Origin: Rebecca billardiae RCC1528
Lineage: Eukaryota > Haptophyta
Assembly (NCBI GenBank): GCA_965240325.2
Contig: OZ251250.1
Location: 744,001-808,000, forward strand
Reading direction: 5' to 3'
DNA length: 64,000 bases
The notes under the pieces are model-generated. The model was given only the letters and a program-made list of their open reading frames with translations, was not told the origin of the DNA and ran no database searches. The position numbers were made by a program, and so were the translations under genes. The first letter of the stretch is position 1. The number at the start of each line of letters is the position of its first letter. Below, one piece after another: positions 38,875 through 50,073 of the stretch.

Positions 38875-41800
38875 CTAGGCAGCGCTGCCATGCCACACCG
38901 CCAGCCGAGCGCGCGCACCTCGCAGCGCGGCGCGGCGCAGGAAGACGGGCCGCGACGGCCTTGGTGCCGCGAAGCCCGCCGCGTCCGCCGCCGCGGTCGG
39001 TGCCGCCAGCAGTGCGCTGGGAAGTGGCGGCTGCGGCGGCTGGCTGCCTCCGCCCTCCGCATCGGCGCTCGGCGGCGAGCGCGGCGGCACCGCGGCGCGT
39101 GCCGTCACTGGCGCGGGCGCAGGCAGCGCGCGCACGCCGCGCCAGCCCGCGTGCGCGCTCTCGGCGTCATAGTCCGCGACGGCGCGCACGACCTCTGCGA
39201 ACCACGCGGCGCGCTGCAGCCGCAGCCGGGTGGCATGGCTCAGCGCGCTCGCCTGGTGCTGCCGATGCGCCGCCGCCTTGCGCGCGGCGCGGCTGGCGGC
39301 GGCGCGCGCGCCCGCGCTCGCGGCGGGCTTCTGCGGACGGTTGCCCAGCCAGCCGCAGCAGTTGGGCGCGCCGCAGCAGCAGCGGATGGGCTGGCCGAAG
39401 CGCTCGAAGTGGTAGTCAAACGTGACCTCCTCGCCAGGTGCAATCTCGCGCATCGCAAAGATTCCAATTCGAGTCTCGCCCTGCGGCGTGCGCGCGCGCG
39501 CGCGAGGGCGCGCGGCGCGCGTGAGCGGCGGGATGGACAGGCGTGGTGTGGTGGGCGGCGGGTGCGCGTGCGCCGCGGCGGGGCCGCTCGGGCTCTGGCG
39601 CTCGGAGCACGGCGGCGCGGCGGCGCGCGCGTGCGCGAGCGTGCGTGCGTGCCGCGCATCCACACCGCCCTTGCCGCCGCCGCACCCCCGCACCTTGACC
39701 GTCCACTTCTGCGCCTCGGCATTCGGGTCGCACGAGTGGTTGACGAATCGCGACAGGTTCCCCATCCGAGACGCGTCGATCACCTCGCCAGGCCCCGTCT
39801 CCATGATGAAGTAGTGCCCGCCGTCCGACGCGCCCCACTCGTCCCCGGAGGCGTCGGAGTCGCCGTCGCTCGACGCGTCCGGCTCCGGGGCGGAGTCCGG
39901 GGCGGAGTCCGGCGCCGCGCGCAGCGCAGAGCTGCGCTCGGCTGTCCGAGTGCGGTCAGCGCCGCGATGGCGGCGGCCGGAGCGCTGCCGGCCCGCGGCC
40001 GTCGCCGCGCCGCGCGCCGGCCGCGCGCCGCCGCCAGCGCGGCCACCGCCGGCGCCCGCACCGGCGCTGACGTCGTCGCCTCCGCCTCCGCCTCCGCCTC
40101 CGCCGTTGGCGGTCGGCGCGCTCGCGTCGCCGCCCGGCGCTCGGCCGTCCCCACCGCCCGGCTGCGCCGCCCCCTGCTCCCGCTGCTGCTGCCGCCGCTG
40201 CACGCGCGCCAGCCTGCGCGCGCACTCCGCGTCGTCAATCAGCTCGCCGACGTACTCGATCACGAAACCGCCGGCAGGGATGCGCTCGCGCGCGCGGAGG
40301 CCGAGGCCCTGCGTGTGGGGGGGGGTGGGGGCAGCAGGGGCAGGGGGTCGGGGTGGGCGAGAAGGCAGCACGGCGCGCAGGGCCGCGCGCCGCGCGCGCG
40401 CAGGCGCACGCGCGCGCACGCTCGCGCACGCATGCACGCGCAGGCGCGCATGCGCACGCGCGCGCACGCGCGCGCACGCGCGCGCGTGCGCACGCGCGCG
40501 CGTGCGCGCACCTTGCCGGCTGTCGCGAAGACCTCGAGCGGCGCGTACTGCCGCCGGCTGATCTGCTGGTTGCCGCACGCCTCGCCGCACGGGCACGTGC
40601 GCGGGTCGCACTCGACGAACAGCTGCCGGTTGATGCAGTCGGCACCGCAGCCGAGCGCGCGCGCGCCGCCGTCCGCGCCGCCGCCCGCGGCAGGCGGCGG
40701 CGCGCGCGGCGGCGGCGCGCGCGGCGGCGCGGGCCCGGCGGCTGACGGCGGCGCGGGCGCGCAGAGGCCGCCCCCAGCGACGTCGGCGGTAGATGCGCGC
40801 GGCGCGTCCTCGCCAACGCGTGCGCACCGCTCCTCCGTCGCGGCCTCGGCGGCGGCCTCGGCGGCAGGCGCTGCCAGCAGGGGCCCGCGCGATGCGGCCA
40901 GCTGCGGCCGCGGCGCGAGACGCGGCCGCGGCGTGCCGTGCCCCGACGGGGCGGAGGCGGGGGCTGCGGCTGTGGCTGCCTCGGACAGCGGCGGTGCGTG
41001 CGTGGCATCCTCGCGGCGAGTGGCAGCACCGCCGCCGTGCACAGCTCCGCAGGCCGCCGCGGCGTCCCCACCCGCCATGGTGCGGCCGCCGCCGCCGCCG
41101 CTGTAACCGCCGCCGCCGCCGCTGTAACCGCCGCCACCGCCGCTGTAACCACCATCGGTGGCGCCGTCGCCGCCGCCGCCGCCGCCGCCGCCCGCGCAGC
41201 TGCCGCAGTCGGCGGCGGCGCAGGCGACGCCGATGGCGCGCGCAGCGCGCGCCGCCTCCTCGCGCGCGCGCGGCGGCGGCGGCACGCAGCGGCACGGCTC
41301 CCACTCCGTGCGGTCCACACGGCGCTCGATCCTGTAACGGTTTCGTAACAGCTTTTTGTAGCGCGGGACGAGCAGCCGAGGCGGGCGCGGCGGGCGCGCG
41401 GCGGCGGCGGCGGCGGCGGCGGCGCGCGCGGCGGCGGAGGCGGCGCGCGCGGCTGCGTAGGCGCACGCGCGCTCCTGCACCGCGCGCTGCGCCTCGCGCA
41501 GGTCGAGCACCTCCGCCACTAGCTCGGGCGGCAGCGAGAACTCCACCGGAAGTTTCCCCGAACCTTCCGCCGCCGCCCGCTCTGCCGGCAGCATGGCCGC
41601 CGCCTGCGGCGCCGCCGCTTCCGTCTCCGCCTCGGTTTCGTCACGAGCGTCCGCCGCGGGCTGCCTGCGCGGGGCCGCGCCGGCGGCGGCGGCGCCAACC
41701 CCTGCCGCCGCGGCCGCGCGCGGCCGCGGCGGCAGGAGCTGCGGCGCCGCCCACCGCACGGGGTTGAGCGCAGCGATGCGCGCGCGCAGCCGGCGCCGCC

Positions 41801-44316
41801 GCCGCAGTGTCGCCGCGAGGCCCTCCGCGCCTACCCAGTCCGGGAGTTGATAGTCCTGGTGCCGCGCCGGCTGCCACTGGGCCGTGAGCGCCGGACCGGC
41901 CGTGGCTCCGGCTTTTGCGCCGGGCGCCTCGCCGGACCGTGCGCCCGTCGCTGCCGCCGCCGGTGCGGCCGCGTCAGCAGCGGCGCGCGCGCAGCCGTGC
42001 GCGGCGGCGGCAGAGGCGCGCGCCGCCGCGAGCGCGGCGGCCGCGAGCGCGCTGCCGCCGCCTGCCGCGGCGTGCGCGGACGTCGCTGGTGGTGACGGCG
42101 GCGGCGGCGGTGCGCTTCGCACAGGCACGGTGGGTGGCGCCCCAGCCGGCTCGGCCCGCGCCCCGCCCGCCCCGCCCGACGCCCGGCCCCACCCACCAGC
42201 GTCGCCAGCCGCGGCGGTGGCGGCGGCTGCGCTGCCGGCCGCGCCGCCGCCTGCGGCCGTGTGTGTGCTGCGCCGGGCGCCGCCCACACCGAAGCCGCGC
42301 TCGTTGGCGCCGGCGCCCGCCGCGGCGCGCGCGCGGCCCGGGCTGAGGCCGCGCGCGGAGAGCGGCGTGCTGATGGCGGAGGCGAGGGCGGGCGCCAGTC
42401 CGGGCGCCAGTCCGGGAGCGGGGCGCTGGCTGGGCGCAGACTCCTGCCCTGAGCGGCCGCAGGCGTCTGTCTCGGCCGCGGCAGCATCCATTTCCAGGCC
42501 GCGCCCGGCTGCGGCCGCGGCCGTGCGGGCGGCAGCGGGCGGCCGTGCAGTCACGGCGGCCGTCGCGCCCACCGCCTGCGCCGCAGAGCCGGGCGGTGCG
42601 CCCTCACCAGCCGCCCCCCACGCCGCCGCCGCGCCGCCAGCCCCACGCTGCCGCGCCCCGCCCTGCTCCACCACCCCAGGACGAACTTCACGCGGCGCGG
42701 CCTCAGGCGCGGGCGCCGCGTCGCGCGCAGAGGCGCTGCCGCCGGGAGCGCCGAGCGCGCAGACCCGCACGCCAGCGCCGCCGACGTCGTCGCCGCCATC
42801 ACCGCCACCCCCGCCGTCGCCGTCCTCGCTGTCCTCCTCGTCGTCGTCGTCGCCCACTTCGGCGGCGGGCGCGTCCGCCGCTGCCGCCGGCGCCGGCGCC
42901 GCGCCCGGCGCCGCCGCCGTCGCGTCGTGTGTCGTCGTGGTGGGCAGCACAAAAAGTCCGGTGCGGAGCAGGCGCAGCCGGACCGGCCGGCGGCGCCGCG
43001 GCCCGGGCGCGCCAGCCCCGCCCCTGCCCGGGCACGAGATCGCGATCTCGTCGCCGTCCTCCTCGGCCATGTCATCACCGTCGTCGTCGTCGTCGTCGTC
43101 GTCGTCATCGTCGTCGTCGTCGCTCAAGTCGAAGACGAGGCCGCTGCGGCGCGCGCGCGCGCCGCCCTCGAGCGCCTGCAGCTCGCGCAGCAGCGCGGTG
43201 CGGTGCGCGGGGGGCAGCTCCGCCGTCGCGGTGGGCGGCAGCGGGCGGCACGCGCTGCCGTGCCCGCCACCGCGTCCGCGGCCGCCGCCGCCCTCCTCGG
43301 CATCCGCCGCGCCAGCCGCGTCGGCCGCGCCGCCGGCCGAATGTGCGGACGCGTCGGGCGCGTGTGCGGAGCAGATGAACACATCGTCGCAAATGTGCAT
43401 GGCGCCGTCGGGGCAGCAGCCGAAGCAGTACGCGGTGGGGCAGCGCGCGCACTGCGTGTCCGGCGGCGCGAGCCCGCACGCCGCGCACACGTGCGCCGGG
43501 CACCGCGCCGCGGACGGCCCGCGCCACGCGGCGACGCGCGCGTCGGCGGCCATACACGGCCGGCACAGGACCCGGCCGCACGTGCGCTCGGTGCACCGGA
43601 CTGCGCCGGGCCCCAGGCGCCAGCCGGCGCGCAGCGCGCGGCCGCGCGTGCCCTCGAGCTCCTCGCCGCACATCGCGCACGGCAGCGCGCCCCCGTCCTC
43701 GCACGCCGCGCACAGCCACGGCGAAACTTCCGGAAGGTTCGCGAGGCCGAGGCAGCGGAGGTGGAACGTTCGGAGGCACGCGCCTTCGCAGCAGACGTTG
43801 GGCGAGGGGTCGACGGAGAGCGGGCCCGGGTCGCCCTCCGTCGCGAATGTCACCTCGCAGATCGCGCAGTACGCGTCGTTCTGCGCGCGACGGCCGCGCG
43901 CGCGCGGTGCGCGCGCCGGCGCGTGAGCGCGTGGCCGAGGGTGCCTGGGTGCAGGAGAGAGTGCTGCGCGAGCGGCGGCGCGCGCGGGGACCGGGGGAGC
44001 GCGAGACGCGGGCGGGCGCCGCGCGACGCACCACGTCGTCATCGTCTGCGCCGTCCACCGCACGCGCCGCCCGCTTGCGCGCCGCACGCGCGGGCTCCGC
44101 GCGCGGCGCGTGCGCTGCAGGCTGCTTGCGCGTGCGCTCGCGCCGCGCGCGCTTCGGACTGGCCGGCGCGTCAGGCGCGGCGGCGGCGGCGTGTAGCGCG
44201 GGCTTGGCGTGGTCTGAGGCGTCAGTTGGCGCGCGTGGCTCCTCGCGCTCGCGCTTGGCCGGCGTGGCCGGCTTGTTACGCGCCCAGAGGCCGAACACGC
44301 CGCGCACGCGCTCCAT
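38875..44316 (-). CDS. PHD-AWS-SET histone lysine methyltransferase (SET2/NSD/ASH1 group)
   Basis: Four exons: 44316-44032, 43880-40512, 40308-39694, 39480-38875 (1624 aa; all phase 0, donors GTGCG). After a basic tail (1-95), residues about 96-260 hold Cys/His-rich PHD-type fingers ('YCAICEVTF', 'WLCAACEDGGALPCAMCG', 'CVCAACGLAPPDTQCARC'-like spacing). A roughly 900-residue low-complexity middle includes a 14-Asp run and GGYSGGGG repeats. The AWS (pre-SET) domain is at about 1165-1218 ('CINRQLFVECDPRTCPCGEA', then 'QYAPLEVFATAGK'). The SET domain starts 'GLGLRARERIPAGGFVIEYV', carries a roughly 120-residue insert, then 'NLSRFVNHSCDPN', 'GIFAMREIAPGEEVTFDYH' and post-SET 'CCCGAPNCCGWLG'. AWS plus SET of this type methylates H3K36 in known members. 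Nuclear role inferred. Confidence 0.93.
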
Positions 44317-44634
44317 CGTTCGGCCGCGGCCGTGAAGACGACGACGGCCGGCGTTTCGACTTTCAAGTTACGACCCTTGGATTCCCGATGAGCGCACGTT
44401 TTTCTTTTTCATCCGCGCCATCAATTGAAATTGTACCAGGCGGACGGCTGAACGAATCTTCCGACGGCGCTGCCACGGCGACGACGGCTTCATGGGCGGG
44501 CGGTGACAGTCACTGGCGGGCGTCAATCTCGCCTGCCTGAGCTGTGCGCGTCCCTCAGTCTTGGCAGACGACTGTGATTGTATTGCTGACTCAGCCAGCG
44601 CTTTTCATCGTAGCAGCCTGTCATCAGCTCTTTC
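44317..44634. promoter_or_regulatory. Upstream region of SET gene with repeat copy 3
   Basis: The 318 bp lie between the NAP gene 3' end and the SET gene start (both minus). They hold dispersed repeat copy 3 (44482-44574). The region next to the SET start (44380-44450) is comparatively AT-rich (TTTTTCTTTTTCATCCGCG; TCAATTGAAATTG). Confidence 0.5.
44482..44574 (+). repeat. Dispersed ~85-bp repeat, copy 3
   Basis: Shares CGACGGCTTCATGGGCGG, then CAATCTCGCCTGCCTGAGCT with copies 1 and 2. Its 3' part (CAGTCTTGGCAGACGACTGT) is diverged. It carries an extra GGGC and a CAC insertion. The near end lies 166 bp upstream of the SET gene start codon. Confidence 0.88.
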
Positions 44635-45898
44635 TCACGCGCCGCCCTCGCGCGCCGCGAGCGCCTCGAGCAGCTCGTCCTGCCCGTCCGGTCCGACGAG
44701 CTCGGACTCGCCCTGCCCGACGAACCAAAGCACGCCGTTGGGCACCACCTCCTGCGCGATGGCGACCGCCATCCTGGCGTCCCGCACTCGCTCCAAGATC
44801 CCGGGCTCGTCCGGGCTCTCCGGGTAGGTCACCAGCTCGGTGTCGAAGAAGGCGAAAAAGGACGGCGGCGCGGAGGCGGCGCGCGAGCGCCGGCCGCGCT
44901 GCCGCCGAGCGGCGCCGCCCGCGCGCGCGGCGGCCGTCGTAGCCTGCGCGCGCGCGCACCGGGGGTCACGGGCTCAGGGCGTGCGCAGCGTGCGCTCGGC
45001 GGCGGCGGCGCGCGCGCGCGCGGGTCGATCTCATGCGCCGCATGCGCCAAGGGCGCTTCCAGCCCCCTCCCCTTGGCCTTGCACTTGCATGCATTTTGCG
45101 TGCGCATGCGCATGCGCGCGCGCGCGCGCGCGCGAGCGCAGGGCGACTCGCCTTGGGGGGAGGCGCCTGCCCTTCGCGCCACGCGATGTGCGTGCCGCGC
45201 GCCGCGACGGGGTGCGTGCCGCTGAGCCACACGCGCTTCACCAGCGCCTCGTTCTCGAAGCACGGGTTCCGAGCCGCGTCGAAGCCGAAGGAAATGTCCA
45301 GGACGTGAGTAGCGTGAGTACTCCGGGCCACGCGCGCGTCCGCCTCGTCCAGAGCGCCCTCGGCGCGCTCGATCGTGGCGACGGAGACGTCGGTGAGGTG
45401 CACGAGCGCGCGCATGTCCGCGTCGCTGATTGACGGCGCGATCACCGGGTGGCTCCCCAACGCCTGCAGCCAGAACGCCGGGACGCCGCGAACGGTGCCG
45501 CCGTCCGCCGCCGCCGCCGCCGCGCCGTCCGCCGCGCCGTCCGAGTCGTCGGCGGCGGGCGGCTGCGGGGCGTCGGCGCGGAGGCCAAGGCCATGGGCGA
45601 AGTCGTTCAGCGCGTCGATGTCCATCCCGATGTCGTCCACGAACTTGAGCGCGCGCGCCGACGCCTCGTCGTCCGTCGGCTCGGCGGCGCCGCCGACAAT
45701 CTCCGATCGGCGCCGGAGCAGCACGCGCGCTCGCTCCTCCGCCTCGCGCTGCAGCTCGGCGACGCGGCGCTGGAGCTCCTCGAGCTCGCGGTCGTGCCTT
45801 GCCTGCAGCTCGAACAGCGCGGCGATCCGCCGGCGCGGCGCGCCCGCCGCTGTGGAGAGGGAGCGGCCCAGCCGCGTCCACGTGGCGCGCGCCGCCAT
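44635..45898 (-). CDS. Nucleosome assembly protein (NAP1/SET family)-like
   Basis: Two exons: 45898-45152 and 44943-44635 (351 aa; 208-bp intron with a GC donor, AAG|GCGAGT, phase 0). An N-terminal dimerisation-type helix ('ALFELQARHDRELEELQRR') leads into the NAP fold: 'VPAFWLQALGSHPVIAPSIS', 'DMRALVHLTDVSV', 'ISFGFDAARNPCFENEALVK', 'GTHIAWREGQAPP', and after splicing 'PSFFAFFDTELV', the family's conserved Phe-rich strand. Such proteins chaperone H2A-H2B or H3-H4. The acidic C-terminal tail of classical NAP1 is reduced. The first residues (MAARATWTRLGRSL) look mildly like a mitochondrial presequence, which is odd; an alternative ATG lies at 45946. Head-to-head with the BT1 transporter. Confidence 0.88.
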
Positions 45899-46011
45899 CG
45901 CTCTTCTGACGAGTGGCTCGGCGGCCCCGGCCGTGCAATCGTGCATCGCGCTGACGCGCTCCGTCAGTCGGTCGGTGGCCGAGCGCGCCGACCAACGCGC
46001 GCGCCCCCGCC
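45899..46011. promoter_or_regulatory. 113-bp bidirectional promoter, NAP / BT1 transporter
   Basis: Only 113 bp separate the two start codons (65 bp if NAP starts at 45946), so both 5' UTRs and promoter elements are squeezed together. GC-rich; no TATA box is visible. Confidence 0.6.
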
Positions 46012-48986
46012 ATGGCGTTCAAGGCGTCGCCGCCGCTGAAGGCGAAGCTCCTGTACGACGAGGACTACCGGCCACACCCCTCGCCCGTGCCCCGCTCGCA
46101 CACCGCGCCGCTCCTGCGCGACACGATCCGCGTGTCCGTCGGCGAGGAGGGCGCGGAGGACGACGCGCGCGGCGGCGGCGCCGGCGGCATCTGCGCGCGC
46201 GTGAGCGAGTGGGAGTGCCCCACGCCCAAGGACGTGTCGAATATGCTCTTCGCGCCGTGCTGCGCGCGCACCGGCTACCTCCGGCGCATGCGCCACAACT
46301 TTGGCCTGCCATTTCTGCTCATGCTCACCTCTGTCTATTTTGGGACCAAGGCGTGCGGCCGCGCGCCGCGCGCGGCGGGCGCGTGCGCGACGAGCCAGCG
46401 TGTGCATGCGAGCACGATCTGCGCGCGGCGCGCTGGCTGACGCGCACGTCGCCCGGGCCGCGGCCGCGCGCGTGCGCGCACGGGCCGACCGCATCGGCGT
46501 GCGGTGCCGGGCGCGCGGGTCGTGCCACCGCCCGGCGCCGCCCCGGCGCGCGCGCGTGCCGTGCGCGCACTGCGCAGGGCATGCTCGTGCAGATCGTCTC
46601 GCTGGCCAAGCTGCCCTTCTACCGCGCCGCCGGCGTCGACGCGAAGCTCTTCCAGCGGTACGACGTCGTCACGCGCACGCCGTGGGCTCTCAAAGCCTTC
46701 TTCGGCGCAGTCGCGGACCTCTACCCACTTTGTGGGTACGGGAAGCGCTCGTATATGACGGGCGTGTCGGTGGTCGGCACGGGCGCGTGCGTGCTGCTCT
46801 CGCTCGCCACGTCGGGCGGCGCGGCGGGCGGCTCCGCCCTCGGCTCCGTCATCGCGATCACCCTCTGCTTCGTCGGTGTGAACCTGCAGGCGTCTGTCGT
46901 GGACCTTCTGGCGGAAGGCGCGTACACGGCTGCGATGGCGCGCGCGCCGTGGAGCGGCTCCGACTGCGTGTCGTGGGTGCGTGCGCGGCGCGCGTGCGCG
47001 CGCGAGGGAGAGAGAGGCGGTGGCGCTCAGCGCCCGGGCGCTGTGGGCGCCTGCCTGCGTGCGTGCGGGGCTGGGCGCCCGCCGGCGGCCGAGGCGCGTG
47101 GGCGCGCGCTGGCGCCACGTGCGTGCGCGCGGAGGGGCCAGGTCGGGTGCGGCGAGCATCGCGACCCGGGAGGGATGGCCGCCGCGGCCCAGCCACGGCC
47201 GGCGCGAAGCATCTCACGCGCGCGCCCGCGCCGCCGTCGGTCCGGGCTCGCGCCGCCGGGCTCGCCCCGATCCGCCCCGCGCGCGTCCGGCTGGCAGGTG
47301 TGGGCGTGTGTGCAGGGCGGTTCATTCGTGAGCGCGGCGCTGGTCGGCTGGGCGGCGGACGCGGGCCGCACGCACGCGCTCTTCCCGCTGGCAGCAGTGC
47401 TCGCGGCGCAGGTCTTCTTCGCCTCGGAGGCCGGGTGGCTCGGCGACGCGCGCCTGCCGCCGCCGGAGCGCGGCTTCCAGAGCGCAAAGCTGCGCGCGGC
47501 GCCGCGCGTGTTCGCGCTGAGCGCTCTCATGGCCCTCGCCGGCCTCGGCCTTGGCGTGTGCAACCTGCTCGAGGCGCCGCCGGGCGTGCTGCTGGGCGCC
47601 AGCCTCGGCAGCTCCGCCGTGCTCTGCGCCCTCGCCTTCTGGGCGCTGCCCCTCGTCCTCGCCAAGTGCAACCTGTATCTGTATCTCGCGTCGATTCTGT
47701 ATGTGCAGATTTCGGGCGCGGTCGATTACTTCTACGTGGCGCAGCCGCCGTGTGTGGAGGAGGGGCCGCACTTCTCGTTCAGGTGTATGCGGCGCGGGGC
47801 GCGCGCGGCGGCCCCGTGGGCTGCGCGCGCGCGGCAGCGCAGCCAGGCCGGCAGCGCCCGGCGCTGGCGGCCCACGCGGTCGGGCGTCGGTGCTGGCGCC
47901 GCGTGGCGCGGGCGGGCCGCGTGTGTCGGCGTGTGCGTGCGCCGTGCTCCTTCGGGCGGGCCGGCCGTTCGCCCTCCCAGCGGCCGTAGCCCTCCGCTCC
48001 CCCACCACCACCCACCCTGCCACCACCCGCCCTGCCCCTCCGCCTGACCTCGTGGCGCCCTTGCCCCCGACCGAACCTCCCGCGTGCCGCCGCGCCCGCC
48101 TCCCTCGGTTGCAGGTACTACATCACCTACTCCGCGGTGGTGCAGGCGCTGTTCGGGTACGTTGGCGTGCTGCTCTTCCAGGCGTGCATGCGCAAGTGGA
48201 CCTTCCGCGCCGTGCTCGGCGCGACGGTCGTGCTCGAGGTGGCCGCAGGCGCGGTCGACCTCGTCATCGTGATGCGCTGGAACGTGACCTACCTGCATAT
48301 ACCCGATCATGTCATGTACATGCTCGGCTATAACGTCGTCTTCCAGGTGCGGCGCCTGCGCCTGTGCTGGCCGCACGCCCCTTCCGGCAGCGCGCAGCCA
48401 TCCTCCGTCAGCCACCGCCGTCCCGCCGCCCCTCCCCCGCCCTGCCCGTGACTCTGGCTGGTGGTCGCGACTGACTGTGGCTGTGCGGCCCTGCCTGCGG
48501 CACCAGGTGGCGTCGATGCTCAACTTCATGCCCTCGGTGATCCTGACGTCCAAGCTGTGCCCGCCGCGCATGGAGGCGACCGTCTTCGCGCTCCTCGCCG
48601 GCTTTCAGAACTTCGGCTCGATGGTGGCTGGCAGCCTGGGCGTGTGCCTCGTGAACGCGCTGGGGATCCGGACGCACGCGCCGGCCGGCGCGGCGGAGGG
48701 CGCGGAGGCGCCGTGCGACTTTCGGCGCCTGCCGCACGCGATCGTGCTCAGCCACATGCTGCTGCCTCTGCTCACGGTGCCGCTTGCGTACGTGCTCCTG
48801 CCGGACGCGCGGCTCATCGACGAGATCAGCGTGATGGGCAAGGCGGTGCGCAAGGAGGGCGCGGCCGATGGCGATGGTGGCGGCGGTGCGGCCGCGCGCA
48901 AGCGCGTGCCGCCCTCGTCTACCTCGCCCCTGCTGCCAGCGCCGCTGCTCCAGCGCGCCGCGTCGGACGGCGCCGAGGACGAATAG
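46012..48986 (+). CDS. Folate-biopterin transporter (BT1/FBT family)
   Basis: Five exons: 46012-46350, 46578-46976, 47298-47782, 48115-48346, 48507-48986 (644 aa). Polytopic membrane protein with about 12 hydrophobic helices. Family blocks cross the joins: 'FFGAVADLYPLCGYGKRSYM' (the loop after the second helix), 'NLQASVVDLLAEGAYTAAM', 'GSDCVSWVWACVQGGSFVSA' over intron 2, 'NLYLYLASILYVQISGAVDY', and 'MEATVFALLAGFQNFGSMVA' near the end. The family moves folates, pterins or S-adenosylmethionine across plasma or plastid membranes; the substrate here is open. Intron 1 uses a GC donor (AAG|GCGTGC), intron 3 GTGTA, the other two GTGCG. The N-terminal 85 residues are hydrophilic with no plastid presequence. 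Confidence 0.93.
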
Positions 48987-49680
48987 CGCGGCCGCCGGGT
49001 CGCTCATCCCACCAGTTCTTCACCACGTGCCTGCCTCTGTCATCTGTGCATCCGCGTGCACAGGGACAGGGTGGCGAGGATGTTTATGTTAGGCGGCAGG
49101 GGATTATCCCCCCATAATCAAAGTCAGTCAGGGGAGTATGGATAGGGATCGATTTTGACCACAGCCGACAGACTCAGTAGCATCCGAATATTGGCATGGA
49201 AGATCGGAAGCCCGTCATTGGCCATCCTCCATATGTCCCAGAATCCTGACGACGCCGGGATCTTATGTTCGATCCTACACTACGAGTGCTGAAATAGTCA
49301 TAAACGACGAGCCTCCCGTCGCTCGAAGCCTCGGCTGAGCACTGGCGGGTATCCATCGGGGTATGATCATAATATTAGCGCGCACAATTTGGAGTTCTGA
49401 AACGGAGCCCACTGACGAATTTTGTCTCAGACACCGTCGGAACAAGGGGTCTTACAAACACTCCTTGGTCGGAAGGATCTCATAGGGCTCAGAGCCAGAT
49501 GCGCCACGCTGCAGATCCCACGCCGCGAAAAGCGGTCAGATCGAGGGCGCCCCAGCCTGTGTCGAGTGGCTCCCCGCGCCGCGACGGCGCCTCTTCGCGA
49601 AATCATCCGGCGGCACGGGCTAGCACTGCGCACGCAATCGCGAGGGAATCGTCATCACCGTCATCGCCGCCCCAAGGGAC
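48987..49680. other. Intergenic, no gene seen
   Basis: About 690 bp between the transporter and a small membrane-protein gene. The 49080-49440 part is AT-richer. No domain-bearing open frame. Confidence 0.5.
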
Positions 49681-50073
49681 ATGTTCGCCATGAAGACGAT
49701 GATCGCGCTCGCGGCGCTCGTGGCGGCGGCGTCGGCGACCTCGCCGCCGAGCATGGCGGGCGCTCCGCCCAGTGCGCCCGGCATGCCTGCGGCGATGGAG
49801 AAGAAGATGGCCGGCCTCCCGTCAAACGCGCCGCCTTCGATGCCGTCGATGCCCGGGATGGGCGCGCCGCCGAGCGCCAGCACGCCGCCGATGCCGGCCT
49901 ACGGCTATGCGCGGGCGGAGGCGGCGCCGACCGCGCTGCGTGCCACGCTGCAGTCGTACGGCCTCACCCTCATCGCCGGCGCCGGCGTGATCGGCGTCGC
50001 CGTCGGCTTCGTCCTCGCGCGCGCTCTGCAGGCGAAGCGGGACGCCGCGCGGGCGACCGAGCTCCTCTCGTGA
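49681..50073 (+). CDS. Small secreted/membrane protein, Pro-Met-rich
   Basis: Single exon, 130 aa. Signal peptide (MKTMIALAALVAAASAT; the ATG at 49690 is an equally good start) is followed by a mature part rich in Pro, Met, Ser and Ala ('PPSMPSMPGMGAPPSASTPP'). One TM helix lies at about 98-117 ('LTLIAGAGVIGVAVGFVLA') with a short basic tail ending ATELLS. I do not recognise it. The layout (signal peptide, disordered Pro/Met linker, C-terminal helix) suggests a small type I membrane protein; Met richness could mean metal (Cu) binding but no ordered motif supports that. Confidence 0.65.
   Translation: MFAMKTMIALAALVAAASATSPPSMAGAPPSAPGMPAAMEKKMAGLPSNAPPSMPSMPGMGAPPSASTPPMPAYGYARAEAAPTALRATLQSYGLTLIAGAGVIGVAVGFVLARALQAKRDAARATELLS

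Noticed and set aside
40380-40511. Long GCGC/GTGCGC alternating stretch as a separate repeat element
   Set aside because: It lies wholly inside SET-gene intron 2, and similar runs fill most introns here, so it is ordinary intron composition.
38827-43926. Long plus-strand frames (38827-41106 and 41884-43926) rich in Ala/Pro/Arg
   Set aside because: They are antisense to the PHD-AWS-SET gene, whose conserved motifs fix the coding strand.
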